A model generated the notes under the pieces. That model did not search any database, was not told the DNA's origin, and saw only the letters and a program-made list of their open reading frames with translations. A DNA stretch of 64,000 bases. It comes from Azolla caroliniana (Eukaryota > Polypodiophyta). Shown here one piece after another: positions 23,383 to 34,268 of the stretch. Every line of letters begins with the position of its first letter. The stretch's first letter is position 1. Both the position numbers and the translations under genes were made by a program. The DNA lies in contig JBHGNT010000009.1 of the NCBI GenBank assembly GCA_043228905.1, positions 10,106,001 through 10,170,000 of the forward strand, written 5' to 3'.

Positions 23383-23465
23383 TGGTATCAGAGTGCGAGG
23401 GTTGAGAACCTTTGCAGCCGACATAGCTTGAAAGGGAAACTAACCAAGAAGAACAGGTAAAACCG

Positions 23466-24330
23466 ATGGATAGAGGCATGGCTAGCTCGCTTCCTACCGA
23501 GAAGCTCGACAGAAACCACTACGCGTCTTGGTCCTACAAGATGCACCAGTACCTGCTCGGGCACGGTTACTAGAGCTATGTCGACGGAGCAAATGACACA
23601 GCACCCGAATCGACACACAGAGATTTCCCGGCGTGGGAACAGTCGGTGAACAAAGTACTGTACTACTTCGCGTCTTGTGTGGGGAATAGCTCCTAAGCTA
23701 CATTCGGGGTGCAAAAACGCCGAAAGATGCTTGGGGAAATCTGAAGAAGATTTTGCCGCAAGCACTACAGCCAAGAAGCTTCAACTCCAAAAGGAGTTGA
23801 GCAACCTACAACAATGCGATTTGTCAGTGGCTGATTACACCTCGAAGATCAAAGATATATGTGACTCCTTAGCCTCCATCGATGTGAACGTCAAGGAAGG
23901 CGAGATGGTGCAGATCTGTCTCGGGGGACTGGTGTCGAAGTTTGGAGCATTCCGAACTGCTGTGTGTACACAGGAGAATATGCCGTCGTTTTTCGAACTA
24001 CAGTCGATGCTCCTTATAGAGGAGAACCATGCGGGTGCGCCGACGAGCACGCATGCCAACAGCAAGATGTTGTACACGGAGGGAGATAGGCCCCGTGGTC
24101 GTGGCGGACGAGGCGAGTCGGTGCGTAATGGGAGCGGCCGACGGGATCAAGGAAGAAGACATCGAAGTGATGCCAACAACAATTCCAGACCCACCGGAAA
24201 CAGGGGGAGTCGAGGCGACAAGAACCGGCATGGGAAATCCGTCGCAGAATGCTGGTACTGTGGCAAGAAAGGCCATAGGGAGAGCGAGTGCTGGAAAAAG
24301 CGCGTCGAGGGTAGTCTATCCCAACGCTGA
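23466..24330 (+). pseudogene. copia-E gag
   Basis: It starts MDRGMASSLPTEKLDRN at 23466. Stops and a frameshift near 23690 interrupt the first 75 codons. From 23740 the frame is open with STTAKKLQLQKELSNLQQ, a YTSKIKDICDSLASI block and MVQICLGGL. A Gly/Arg-rich stretch (GDRPRGRGGRGES) and an intact CCHC knuckle CWYCGKKGHRESEC (about 24249..24290) follow, ending at 24330. Gag would package RNA; the Gly/Arg stretch and the knuckle are RNA-binding features. Confidence 0.88.
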
Positions 24331-24534
24331 TACAGAAGAACCGATGGGTCAAGAGGTGCCAATGTCGCAATAGCGAGCGAGCTGATAAAGGCCTACAGAG
24401 CAGATGACCGAAGAGGTCGAAGAGCGCGGGACCGGACTGGTCGAGGAGCGCTAACCAGGAGACGAGCTAGCAGGAGGTACCAAGGCGAAGAACTAGTAGG
24501 GCAAGAGGAACCTCAACTTGAGCTTGAGGGGGAG

Positions 24535-24775
24535 TGTTGAGAAGCAAACTCAACATGGGCCGAATCCGCTGAATAAGACAAGAGTCGGATCGGATGAGGA
24601 CCGATCGGCTAGGCCCGGATCGGTTGAAGAAGCCGGGAGTCCGATCGGTGGAAAACTAGATCAGTGGAGAGCTGGATCGACTGGGAGATGGTAGGCCATT
24701 AGATGCCTACACGTCTACTTTAGTAGGTAGGAATAGTTTTAGGAGTAGTGTCAGATGCCCACACCTCCCACTTCT
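24535..24775 (+). repeat. copia-E 3' LTR, truncated
   Basis: It begins TGTTGAGAAGCAAACTCAAC after the purine tract and runs to about GTGTCAGATGCCCACACC. The promoter half and the CA end are missing. Confidence 0.7.
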
Positions 24776-26398
24776 TTTTGAGAGGCTTGGATGGAAATGA
24801 AACTAAGCTTAGTACAAAGTCATTTCCTTTATCGAATATGTTACACCATAACATATTTTTGTACAATACTAGAACTCTTTTAGCTTAAGTTCTATTTTTA
24901 TTTTTTTTGATGATTGGGTAAATACCCTATTTTGTTGTACACCAACTGTCTCATGGGCCAATTGTTGGCCTTAGAATACATTAATATTTCTTTCTTCCTT
25001 CCTTTCTTTCTCTCTCTCTCTAGTTGAGAAAAAACATATTATTCACAAAACAAACATATTTTCCAAAAGAGTTCCTCATTGAAAATGATCTATATTTGTA
25101 TTGTGAGAGATATACGCCCCACAATGTCCATACAAATTTGAAGAAAGTTGAGGAGGAGGTTGTGCAAGAGTTCATCTGTGGTGTCCCTACATAGTGCCAA
25201 CTCAAAACTAGCCCCAAAATAAGTCACGAGGGAATCAAGGAGCCCCAAAACGAGTTGGCACATACCCATAGAGTCCCGATTGAAGTTTGCATGAGGATAA
25301 CCCACCCAAGGTTTGGGTTGGGACAATCCCATGTAGCCACCAATCCCAACTAAAGTTGGGCCTCAATCCTAGTCCCAATTTCAGTCCTAAACCCTGTGCC
25401 ACCTTGGGTTGGGACAACCCAATCCCAATGGGCAATCCAATTGGAACTACTCCACAAATAGTGCAAGTGTAAGCCCCAATGGCTAGCCTCAATGGCCATT
25501 CTTGGCCTAATGCTAGGGAAACCCAAGAGCCACTCTTGGCATAAGGGCTTGGGTAGCCCAAGAACCAACCCCTTGGTCTATTTATGGGCCCGGAACTTCT
25601 CCTCATTTTGGTTCATTCCTCGATTTCCTAATTTACTAACTCTCTCCTCTCACTCTCCTTAATCTTAGTTAGCTCCAAGGAGCTTGTAATAAAACCTTCT
25701 TATAACCCCGATTAAGAGTAAATGATAATTAATCATAGTTTTGGCTTGATATCTCTTGTCCCAACGGTGTTTTGAGATCTTTCTGAGAACCCCAAGTTTT
25801 AGGTTCATCAAACCATCCATCTTCTTTTTTTCCTTCTATGAAACCCTGATAGGGATATGCGCAATGGTTTTGTATTTGATGGTAGGGATGGAGTTAAAGA
25901 GCATATCTACGTCAGAAGTTGAAGGGAATACTCATGCGTTTGCTGTTCTGTTTATATGTGGAGCAAGTTGGAATCGTTCTTCCTCAATGTGAGTGTTTGT
26001 CTGATGTCATATTGTCTGATGGTGATCGATTCAACATGTGCTATGAGTTGTGGTAGGTTAATTGGCAATTGATGCAAGTGTCAACATGTGGATGAGTTGT
26101 GGTAGGTACCATTGTAGTGGTCTTTTTTACATACATTTAGTACTAAATACGAATGATGTGTTTTCACCAAGACAAATAAAAAGAGAGAGAAAGATAGGTA
26201 GGTAGATTCTATTAGGTCAAATATAAAAATTGGAGAGAGAGAGAGAGAGAGAAGTATTTTATTTTAGTGTATTGAAAGATTGGAACTGCTATAAAAAATA
26301 ATAATTCACGCCAGATTCCTTGTATTATTTTTGACAGAAGGAGATGTTAGGAAGAATGCAAGAGTACATACATATATGTATTGTATATGTTTCAAACT
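24776..26398. other. intergenic region 3' of the DUF247 gene
   Basis: No gene that I can support. It holds a CT tract (25008..25022), a CCCAA/TTGGG-rich segment (listed separately), a (GA)n tract at about 26233..26252 and AT-rich filler. A short open stretch at 25756..25992 has no recognisable domain. Confidence 0.5.
25270..25570. repeat. degenerate CCCAA/TTGGG-rich repeat
   Basis: The motifs CCCAATCCCAA, TTGGGTTGGGACAACCC and GGGCAATCCAATTGG recur irregularly. Both strands stay open in places because of the repeat, which explains the spurious ORFs here. Confidence 0.55.
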
Positions 26399-26421
26399 TT
26401 AGAGCAAGCAAAGGATGATGT

Positions 26422-26468
26422 CGTCACCGTCACCGTTACCGTTACCGTTACCGTTACGGTCACCGTCA
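26422..26468. repeat. hexamer tandem repeat CCGTTA/CCGTCA in the 3' flank of DUF247
   Basis: About eight copies of CCGTTA or CCGTCA, starting about 14 bp past the DUF247 stop. The phase flips to GGTCACCG near 26459, which makes the array partly self-complementary. Confidence 0.8.
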
Positions 26469-26481
26469 CTGGACGTCAGCG

Positions 26482-28230
26482 TCACATGAGGTATGATCCG
26501 GAGGCATCGAGAGCAGCAGATTCTGCGTCTTTGTTGTAGAGGAGGATGGTGTACCACATGATGACGAAGGTCATGACGAAGAGCGCGATGGCGGCGAGGA
26601 AGGAGACGACGAGCCATGGGCGCGACAGGTTGGAGCTGTAGAACTCCGCCCAGTTCCTCCTCCACCGGCTCTTGCTGTAGTTGTGGAGCCGCGTAGCCAC
26701 CGACAGGTAGTGCGGCGAGAAGACGCATCGGCTCCTGCGGCAGAGCCGATTGAACATCCGAGCCACCTGCTCGTTGCTGTCTATGCTCACGCTCACTACC
26801 CCCTTCTCCACCAGCCTGTCCACGTCCGCCGGCGTGTCGATGAGCAGGTCCATGAAGTGCAGGTACGACACTATGTCGTAGTGGCTCTTCTTCCGCTGGC
26901 TATGGCTCTCGTACGCGATCAGGTTCTTGAACAGGCGCTCTGTGTTGTCGTCCACCTGGATCCTTGGGAACACCAGCCTGCCGCGGCGGAAGGACAGCTC
27001 CTTCACGCTGCCATGGCAGCTTCCCAGGGACACCCCCCTCTCCACCAGCTGGATTATACCTGGCAGATTGTCCAACGTCGTGTACGGATCCGTCGTCGCT
27101 TCTACTGAGTTCCTGTCTTCTTGACCTAATCCACTCGCCGCCGCCGCCGCCTCCGCCTCCCCACCAGATGCAGAGGCACGATTCGGAAGCAGATTGATGG
27201 CGTATGACTGCTTCTCTCCGCCACTGCTGCTCCTGACCATCAAGGAGTGCATCACATCCAGGACATGCGGCGCCTTGTCTGTGTCGATCTCCCTGATGCA
27301 GCCGAACACCTGCACCTTGGATCTGTAGAAGGGAAGCATCCTGTAGGCGAGAGCCGCCAGGTAGAGATCCAGCAGCTCCCCTGCCTCCTCCTCCGTCTCG
27401 CAGCCTGCGTCGATCTTCACCGCCTGCTTGACGAAGGCGAGCGGGATCTGGTTCTGGATGAGGAGGATGTCTTCCATGATGGCTTTCACGAGGTGGGGCG
27501 ACAGGATGTGTTTGTCGAGGTAAAGAGCGTTGGATTTGGAGCTACTGAAGACTCGGTTATTCAGTAGATCTGAGATGTGTTTCCGGACATGTTGTGGTTG
27601 CTGAAGCTTCTTGAGCTTGAGGAAAGGCCAGACTTCATGGAGGAGAGATTTGAGGAAGGCGGCGAGGAAGCAGGCATCGCGGGTAATGAGGAGCTCGAGA
27701 TCGATCAGTTGAGAGGGTTGGTATTTGCCTGCGAGATCGGCACGGCTGGTTAACCAGCTGTTGGTGGTGGGAGATGATAATCCCATGGCAGTAAGACCTG
27801 GGTTTGATGGACCAGCACTACTACTAAGCTCATTCTGTTTCTGCAGGGTTTTGCCATACTCATGGATGAGATCGTGGGGTGAGTAGAAGGATTGAAGGTA
27901 GGTATGGAAGCCATTGGGCAGGTTGTTGAGGAAGGATTTGAACTCCGCGTCGGACGCCGGATGGTCCACCAAGATGAACTGGTAGGCTAGCGATTTGATG
28001 CGGCTGAGCGTGGCGTAGAGATGGGAGTCATAGTAAAGCTTCCGGTCGAGGTAGGCTTGGAGAGGCCCGAGGGACAGCACTCGGGGCGAGAATGACGAGG
28101 CCGAAGCAGCCCCGGTATTTCTATGTCCGATGGGATCGGAATTGGAATCGGAATCGTGAAGGATGGTCGGCACTCGGAAGATCCACGACTCGTTTAGCTC
28201 GGCGACCGCCGTAGTTTGTCGCTGATACAT
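26482..28230 (-). CDS. DUF247 / UPF0481 family membrane-anchored plant protein
   Basis: Single open reading frame of 582 codons, without visible introns. I chose ATG 28230 (MYQRQTTAVAELNESW). The frame stays open 51 codons upstream, but that part is AT-rich and looks like 5' leader. ESWIFRVPTIL near the N-terminus and DILLIQNQIPLAF (about residues 250..262) match the family hallmark. LFKNLIAYES and a TPADVDRLVEKGV block fit the C-terminal half. A single membrane helix (WLVVSFLAAIALFVMTFVIMW, about residues 540..562) lies before a short tail, as in the family. DUF247 proteins are plant-specific and mostly of unknown function; some grass members belong to self-incompatibility loci. An Ala/Gly/Glu-rich insert (ASGGEAEAAAAASG, about residue 350) is a variable linker. 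The GC-rich CDS sits in AT-rich DNA with transposons on both sides. It looks intact and is the only clear host gene here. Confidence 0.93.
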   Translation of the reverse strand: MYQRQTTAVAELNESWIFRVPTILHDSDSNSDPIGHRNTGAASASSFSPRVLSLGPLQAYLDRKLYYDSHLYATLSRIKSLAYQFILVDHPASDAEFKSFLNNLPNGFHTYLQSFYSPHDLIHEYGKTLQKQNELSSSAGPSNPGLTAMGLSSPTTNSWLTSRADLAGKYQPSQLIDLELLITRDACFLAAFLKSLLHEVWPFLKLKKLQQPQHVRKHISDLLNNRVFSSSKSNALYLDKHILSPHLVKAIMEDILLIQNQIPLAFVKQAVKIDAGCETEEEAGELLDLYLAALAYRMLPFYRSKVQVFGCIREIDTDKAPHVLDVMHSLMVRSSSGGEKQSYAINLLPNRASASGGEAEAAAAASGLGQEDRNSVEATTDPYTTLDNLPGIIQLVERGVSLGSCHGSVKELSFRRGRLVFPRIQVDDNTERLFKNLIAYESHSQRKKSHYDIVSYLHFMDLLIDTPADVDRLVEKGVVSVSIDSNEQVARMFNRLCRRSRCVFSPHYLSVATRLHNYSKSRWRRNWAEFYSSNLSRPWLVVSFLAAIALFVMTFVIMWYTILLYNKDAESAALDASGSYLM

Positions 28231-31061
28231 CCTTGCTCTCTCTCCTAATATGAAAATTTGGAGACTCACTCTCTTGATATATGTGTAGTTGTTTTCTTCT
28301 CTACTACCAACCACTAAATTTAGTGTTCTTATGCTTATACATATATACACACAATTCCTATCCAAGTCCAAGTTGTATGTCAAGTGCTTTGAATCTTCCT
28401 ATTATTTTTAAATGATCGATCGTTTTGTCGTCGATGTGTGAGCACTAACATGGATGTCCCCAAGTCTATACCTTGTCACTTACGAAAGTTGTCAAGCGTA
28501 TTCCGTATTGTTTTCGCAGGAACGAAAAGACCGCCACGTACTTGGCCCTTGGGTGCCCTCCAACCTTCTCTTAGCCTTTCCCTTTCCCTCCTTTTCCTTT
28601 CCCTTTGCTTTTGCTTTTCCTTTTTTGTTTTTCCTTTACCACACAACACATCACACATGCAATGCCAAAAGTCAAACATTTTGGTTCGAGTCTTGCACAT
28701 GGTTTTATCTTCTTTAAGTGGCACAACTATCATATGCTTAACAATGATTGCCAGGCACGAGTTTGTCCCCTTATACATATACCCATATCATATATGCAAT
28801 GCCAAGTCAATACTTTCTTTTGCGTCTCACGCAAGGTTTGTCTTTTGTCTATCCCATCCTATGATATAGCAATAGTGATTGTCAAATGTGGGATAACAAT
28901 TAGTTAGATGTTTGATCTCAAATTCCACGCAAATCATTATCTTATTTTTCATTAAATGGGAGCTTTTGTCATTATAGCTCGGCACCATTTTTGGGACTCT
29001 TCTAGTATCAACATTTTTTATTTATGCAAGCATGTCCATTTGATCTCATACCCATATTGGCCTACTTAGAGATGACAACCCATTACTTCTTCTTCTTCTT
29101 CTATACAAAAAAACGGATTCTTGTAAAACTCATACGTCTACTACTAAAAAATGTAGATTTTTTATATCATTTGGGCTAGAGGTTGAGGATAGACGAAAAT
29201 GGTGTCTTTCATTGCTTGATATCATTGAGATGTGCTTTCATTGCTTGATATCATTGAGATGTGTCTTTCATTGGTTTATATCATTCAATCATGGATTTCA
29301 TATATGCAAGACGTACGAGATCTTGTAAGGAGAAACTTGTGTCCTTTATAAATGGATCTTTTGAAATGCACAAGCACTTGCAGGAACCTACTAGTGGTAG
29401 AAAGAAAAAGAGAAAATGGTTATCTCTTTTTATCAAGTGTCATCCATAAATGAATTTTTCCTAGGGTTGAACTCGAAGAGCAAGGCATCTTTTTGTGAGC
29501 TTGTGCACATGGGTTCAAGTATCACTAGCCCACAGACTATTTTATTATATGTCCACACCAGATCTATGGGTTGAAGGTATGACTAAGTCTTCTTCAACAA
29601 CCTTACCAATCAAACTACAGAGTTTGATCACTTTGTCTCTTTCTCTATTGCTCTTCATAATTTATCTCATGTTTTAAAATCCTAACTACAAGTGTACTTT
29701 CTTTAGTCCAAACCCTAGTGGTTTTTATATTTCATGACACTTCCCCTTTTGTCTCTCTTTTGGTTAATAAACTCAACCTAATCATCTTCATTTCAGTTAG
29801 TAAATATCTATGCAAATAATGCATGATGATCAATTATTGATATTCTATATAGCACCAAAGAGGTTAAATAATTCACAAGAGTATTGTGAATTCTCTCATA
29901 TAATGTAAAGTCACACTTGTTGTGAATTCTCCACATATAATGTATAGTCATGCATCATGCTTGAATTTATTTGGTTCTTCGTCGACTTTTTCTTGAATGA
30001 GACAAAAAAACTTACATTCACATGTATTAACCCATAAACCTATGTGCAAACTAAATTTTCCTTTCTTATTTGACAATAACACCTATGTTGATAATGTAGT
30101 TGTGTATAATGGAAAAAAACATATAGAGTACGTATATCACTTATTGTACACATCCCTAGTACATGCATAGATGTATGTTTAGACTAAGTCATAGAGTCAT
30201 AAGTTCACAAGAAAATTAATCAATTCCTTCAAAACTATCAATGCACTAAAAAACATAATATCTATGCTAATGTAATTGCGTACATATTTTACACATCCCT
30301 AGTAAATGTATAGATGTGTTTAGACCAAGTCATAAAGTTCACAAGAAAACTAATCATTTCATTCAAAACTTTCAGAGCACTAAAAAACATAACACCTATT
30401 TTGATAATGTAGTTGTGCACGATAGAATAACATATAAGAGTCCATAGGTCACGTATTGTACATATCCCTATTATATGTATAAATATATGTTTAGACTGAG
30501 TCATAAATTCACAAGAAAACTAATTAATTCCTTCAAATGCTCAAAGCCCATTTATCGTGACTTAAAAATAAATACCAAGGATTTTTTAAATCCTTCAACA
30601 CAAGCCCATTTATCATGACTTACATAATGCTTCTGGTGTTTTGTTAGAGAAATTTATGTCATGGACTAATTATCATCTTGGTCATATCCATGTGTCATGA
30701 TTGATGGATTATGGCTATGTTATTTAGGATTATTATTTTAGATAATTGTGGACATGAGTTGGGGTGACATTAACACACATGTACAACTATGAGGGCTTGA
30801 ATGTCAGCAACCGATGGAAACATTTTAGTCTCAAATCAAGTTCCTAATCAAACATTTATGTCCACATATGCACATGCATGTGTTTGAGGGGTGTGAGTGA
30901 CAAGGAATCTAGTGCATAGAGAATCAAAGTAATTATATAATAACTTTTAGTGAAGGTGGAGGAATTGTTGAAGCCATGTAGATAATGCCCCCATGAAATG
31001 GAGTGGAGGAAGCATATGAACCTTGTTGATTGTGTTAACTTGTGGAATGTGATATGAGCTC
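28231..31061. other. intergenic region 5' of the DUF247 gene
   Basis: AT-rich, with a pyrimidine-rich stretch (28560..28630), a (TTC)n tract (29085..29102) and a diverged tandem repeat (30070..30545). The DUF247 promoter must lie at its left end, but I see no decisive TATA box. No ORF with a recognisable domain was found. Confidence 0.6.
30070..30545. repeat. diverged tandem repeat, about three units
   Basis: Units of roughly 130..175 bp share ACACCTATGTTGATAATGTA, then CACATCCCTAGTA.ATG.ATAGATG, GTTTAGACTAAGTCATA, TTCACAAGAAAACTAAT and GCACTAAAAAACATAA. Copies begin near 30070, 30240 and 30385, and the last is incomplete. Confidence 0.75.
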
Positions 31062-31388
31062 TGTAAGGAAATGAGAGATACACGATCAGAAAAGAGGAGA
31101 ATTGCAACTGCTATGTAATAGATAATAAGATGGGATTACATGCTAGAATACAACTACAAGGGTTAATTGTTACAACAACTAGAGCATACTAACACCACAT
31201 TCTAACGTTCCTACTTTCCTCTTTATATGATAGAGGAAGTGGAGGGAACGTTGGATCTGTTTGAAAAATACAGTTACTAATAAAAAGAAAACAATAATAG
31301 TTAATAATAGTAACTAATCTAGATGTGGTGTAGAGTTAATGTGGCAACTAAAAGTAGTTGCTTTGAAACTGTTTTGTTGTTTCTAACA
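31062..31388 (-). repeat. copia-M 3' LTR (left copy)
   Basis: On the + strand it reads TGTAAGGAAATGAG...TTTCTAACA; on the coding strand TGTTAGAAACAAC...TTACA. It matches 36632..36957 with scattered substitutions. Confidence 0.93.
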
Positions 31389-32770
31389 CCCTCTCGTAAC
31401 TCTAGCACCACATTTGAGGCCTACATGTTGGCAACAAGACCAATGTTTGACAACAGGCCCTGGTTTGGTCAAGAAATCCTCCCACATGTGGAGGGTAGGA
31501 GTATAGTCAAGGTGAATGGTACCATCCTCAAATAATTCGCACAAAAAATGATAGCGGGCCTGAATGTGCTTGTTCTGTTTAGTGATTTGTGGATTCCGTG
31601 CTATCACACCAAAGCTAGAACTCATTAATGTGGATAATGTTGAGTTCATCAAAAATGGATTTTAGCCAAAGCCCCTCTTTGTGACCAAGGTGGCAGCAAT
31701 ATACTCAGCCATAGAACGTAATATTCGTGTTCGTGCAAGCATTCAAACGTTTGGAAACGAACACATTTGAAAAGGGAAAAATATGTACTTTTTTTCATTT
31801 TTTTCATTTATTGTCATTACAAATTTAGCTCACCTTAGTGGTAAGGAGTCATGTTATTGTTGTTAATGTCTTGGGTTTTCATCTCTCTCTCTCTCAATTG
31901 TACCATGTCATAGCAAAATTTTATGTTAGTTTATAATAATAAATTTTTTCTTTCTCCTTTTATTATTAGAACTAAGCACAACCTAGTGGTAAGTTGTTAT
32001 GCTACTATTATTTGTGTCTTGGGTTCAATTCTCAACTTTCTCATATCCTCTTGTTAGTGTTATGTTCCTTTTTCTTCCTTTTCTATTTTTGTTATTAGAA
32101 ATTAGCTCACCCTAGTGGTAAGTTGTTATGCTACTAGTGCCTATGTCATGTTTTCTTCATATTCTCGAATATACATTTTATGAGTTTTTGAACATTTGAT
32201 TATAATTTATAATGACATATTTTGATTCAATCTCTATAGCTCATACTCATTTTTTTGTAAAGTTCTAAAGTGAGGATGATAGAGATGTCTTGATTCTTAA
32301 GAAGCATCCCAAAAGTATGCATGTGATACAATACAAATATTGCAACCATACTTATGTTGGTGGTTCACAATGGATTAGAGTCCACTTATTGGGATTGAGA
32401 GTGAATCAATATACAATATAGACCATAGTCAATCCAATCCAACTTGTCAATCCAATCCAACTTCAAGATGATTTACCATACACGTTTGATTGAATCATTC
32501 TCGAATGCGAATGCACGTATGATACATATGGTTCATTCTATGTGTAACAATAACTCAGCCTCTGTGGAGGACAATGCCACCATAGATTGTTTCTATGTCT
32601 TCCAAGTGATGGCACCACCACTGAATGTAAAGAGATATCCGGATGTAGATAGTGAGGTATCTTTGTCACCACCCTAATCTGCATCTGTCCAACCATGTAG
32701 TGGAGCCACCATTCCACCTTTATAGAAGGGGGCAAGGCTTTGTAAGAGAGGGTCATATCATGTCACGTTT
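31389..32770 (-). pseudogene. copia-M RNase H remnant, interrupted by tRNA-like repeats
   Basis: Minus-strand blocks near 32500..32700 read TDADWGGDKDTSLSTSGY, then GGAITW and MVALSSTEAE, which are RNase H hallmarks. The C-terminal RNase H end (RYHFLCELFEDGTIHLDYTPT and DFLTKPG) lies about 1 kb away at 31480..31560. The DNA between (about 31700..32250) is AT-rich and holds tRNA-like repeats, so it looks like a later insertion or expansion. Frames are broken. Confidence 0.75.
31826..32140 (+). repeat. three tandem tRNA-like (SINE-like) units
   Basis: Three copies, about 135..140 bp apart, share TAGCTCACC(C/T)TAGTGGTAAG, which resembles a pol III A box with flanks. Two of them also have GTCTTGGGTTCAATTCTC or a close variant, which resembles a B box. 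They start near 31828, 31968 and 32100. I do not call functional tRNA genes because no cloverleaf closes. Confidence 0.5.
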
Positions 32771-32840
32771 CAAGGCTTCCCAATGACGGGGACCTAGATG
32801 CTCCATAAAATGTGATAGAAAACTTGTGGAGAATGATAGG

Positions 32841-33831
32841 TCAGGGTGGGTGCAGCTCACTAAGTACCGCAAAGTTGAAGCAAACTACCAAGAATTTGGT
32901 GATATGGTATACCATTGACGCGTTGACTTCTAGAGTAAGAAAGTATTCAAGTTCTCCAAGGTGCTTGGTGGGAAAGGAAGTCTGTAACTCCTTGACAAAT
33001 TGAAGAATGTCATGTCGGGAGGTACCAACAATTGGTAAGTCATCCACATAAACTCCTAATAAGAGGAAATTGGAATCCTACTTGTAGATGTACAATGTTG
33101 GTTCTGATTGTAGTTGCATAAAACCCTTGTGAAGGAGAAAGGTATGGAGTTTGGCATACCATTGACGTGGTGATTGCTTCAATCCATAGAGAGGTTTATG
33201 CAATTTGCATACATAGTCGGGATGTGCACTATCTTGAAGTATTGGGGGTTGCTCCATGTAGGAAAGTTGTCTCAATGTCAACATTATGGAGTTCTAAATT
33301 TAAATATGCAGTAATGGCAAATATGAGACGGAGAGAAGTGAGTTTAAGTGTGGGAGAGAAAGTCTCATGATAGTTAGCCCCCGGAATCTGAGTAAATCCT
33401 CTACCTACAAGTCGATCTTTGAAGCGAATAGAATTGCCTTGAGCATCAATTTTTTTTGGAAATAACCACTTACAGGTAATAATATTTGATTTTGATTGTT
33501 TTGGAACCAAGCTCCATGTCTTTTTTTTGTACAGTGCATCTGCCTCGATTTGTATAGCTTGTAGCCATCTTTCCTTTTCATTGCTTCGGAGAACCTGTTT
33601 TAGAGTTAGAATAGGAGCAAAATCGATGCTTGCATCTTCGACATATGTGGCAAAGGCTGAAATGTCAGAGTCGATGACAGATTCAAAATACTTGTCGATG
33701 GCAATTGTAGTTTCATAAAGTTCTTGCATAGGTTTAGTTTTCCCCTGTTTTGCTCTACTCGCTGATTTTGTTATTCTATCATTTCTGTGGGGGTTTTCCT
33801 TTGAGCACCTAGGCAAGTGGCGCTATTGCGA
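32841..33831 (-). pseudogene. copia-M reverse transcriptase remnant
   Basis: RT blocks are ERWLQAIQIEADALYKKKTW, the CKWLFPKK block, a GRGFTQIPG block and then YHETFSPTLKL and HNVDIETTFLHG (33229..33816). After a frameshift come VCKLHKPLYGLKQSPRQWYAK (33078..33284) and, after another break, VYVDDLPIVG (about 33025..33055), the catalytic box, and LGELEYFL. The linker upstream (33800..34268) contains an imperfect direct repeat around 34120..34275 (HLVETEHN.IYPN coded twice). Confidence 0.9.
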
Positions 33832-34268
33832 TGGCTATAGAAAGTAGTGGTCGAGATCGGTCACGTCGGTAAGTATTCCTACTCTCATATGTTTTGTGGT
33901 ACATGTGAGACCGTTTCTCCACCGTAAATGGAGATGATGAGGTTATTATATTTAGTGCATTAGGCTAAGAGCATGCAACAAGGTTGTTGTGACATGAAAC
34001 ACAAGGGCTTGAGTTCTCGATGGTTGTCCCTTGATGTTCGGATTTTGTGTGCATCTGTGATGGAGACTCTTTTGCTGCATCATAAGGAGATGTATCCGAG
34101 ACGACTCATTTGGGTAAATACTGTTGTGCTCAGTTTCCACCAAGTGTGATAGACATCCGGGATCTTCTTCATCTTCACTAGTTATCGTATCTCCATTTGG
34201 GTAAATATTGTTGTGCTCAGTTTCCACCAAGTGTGGTAGACATCCGGGATCTTCTTCATCTTCACTAG

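Larger units (their letters stand above)
22931..24775 (+). mobile_element. copia-E, gag-only internally deleted Ty1/copia element
   Basis: 5' LTR, iMet primer site, gag with zinc knuckle, then directly a polypurine tract (GAGGGGGAG) and the start of a 3' LTR. No protease, integrase or RT sequence lies between gag (ending about 24330) and the PPT at about 24526..24534. It could only move with help from a full copy such as the copia-F family. The 3' LTR is truncated. Confidence 0.82.

Noticed and set aside
25756-25992. Small coding gene or transposase fragment
   Set aside because: Open for 78 codons, but no recognisable domain; no start context or neighbour support.
28231-28383. 51-codon N-terminal extension of the DUF247 ORF
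   Set aside because: AT-rich, low similarity to the family, and a better start at 28230 directly before the conserved N-terminal region.
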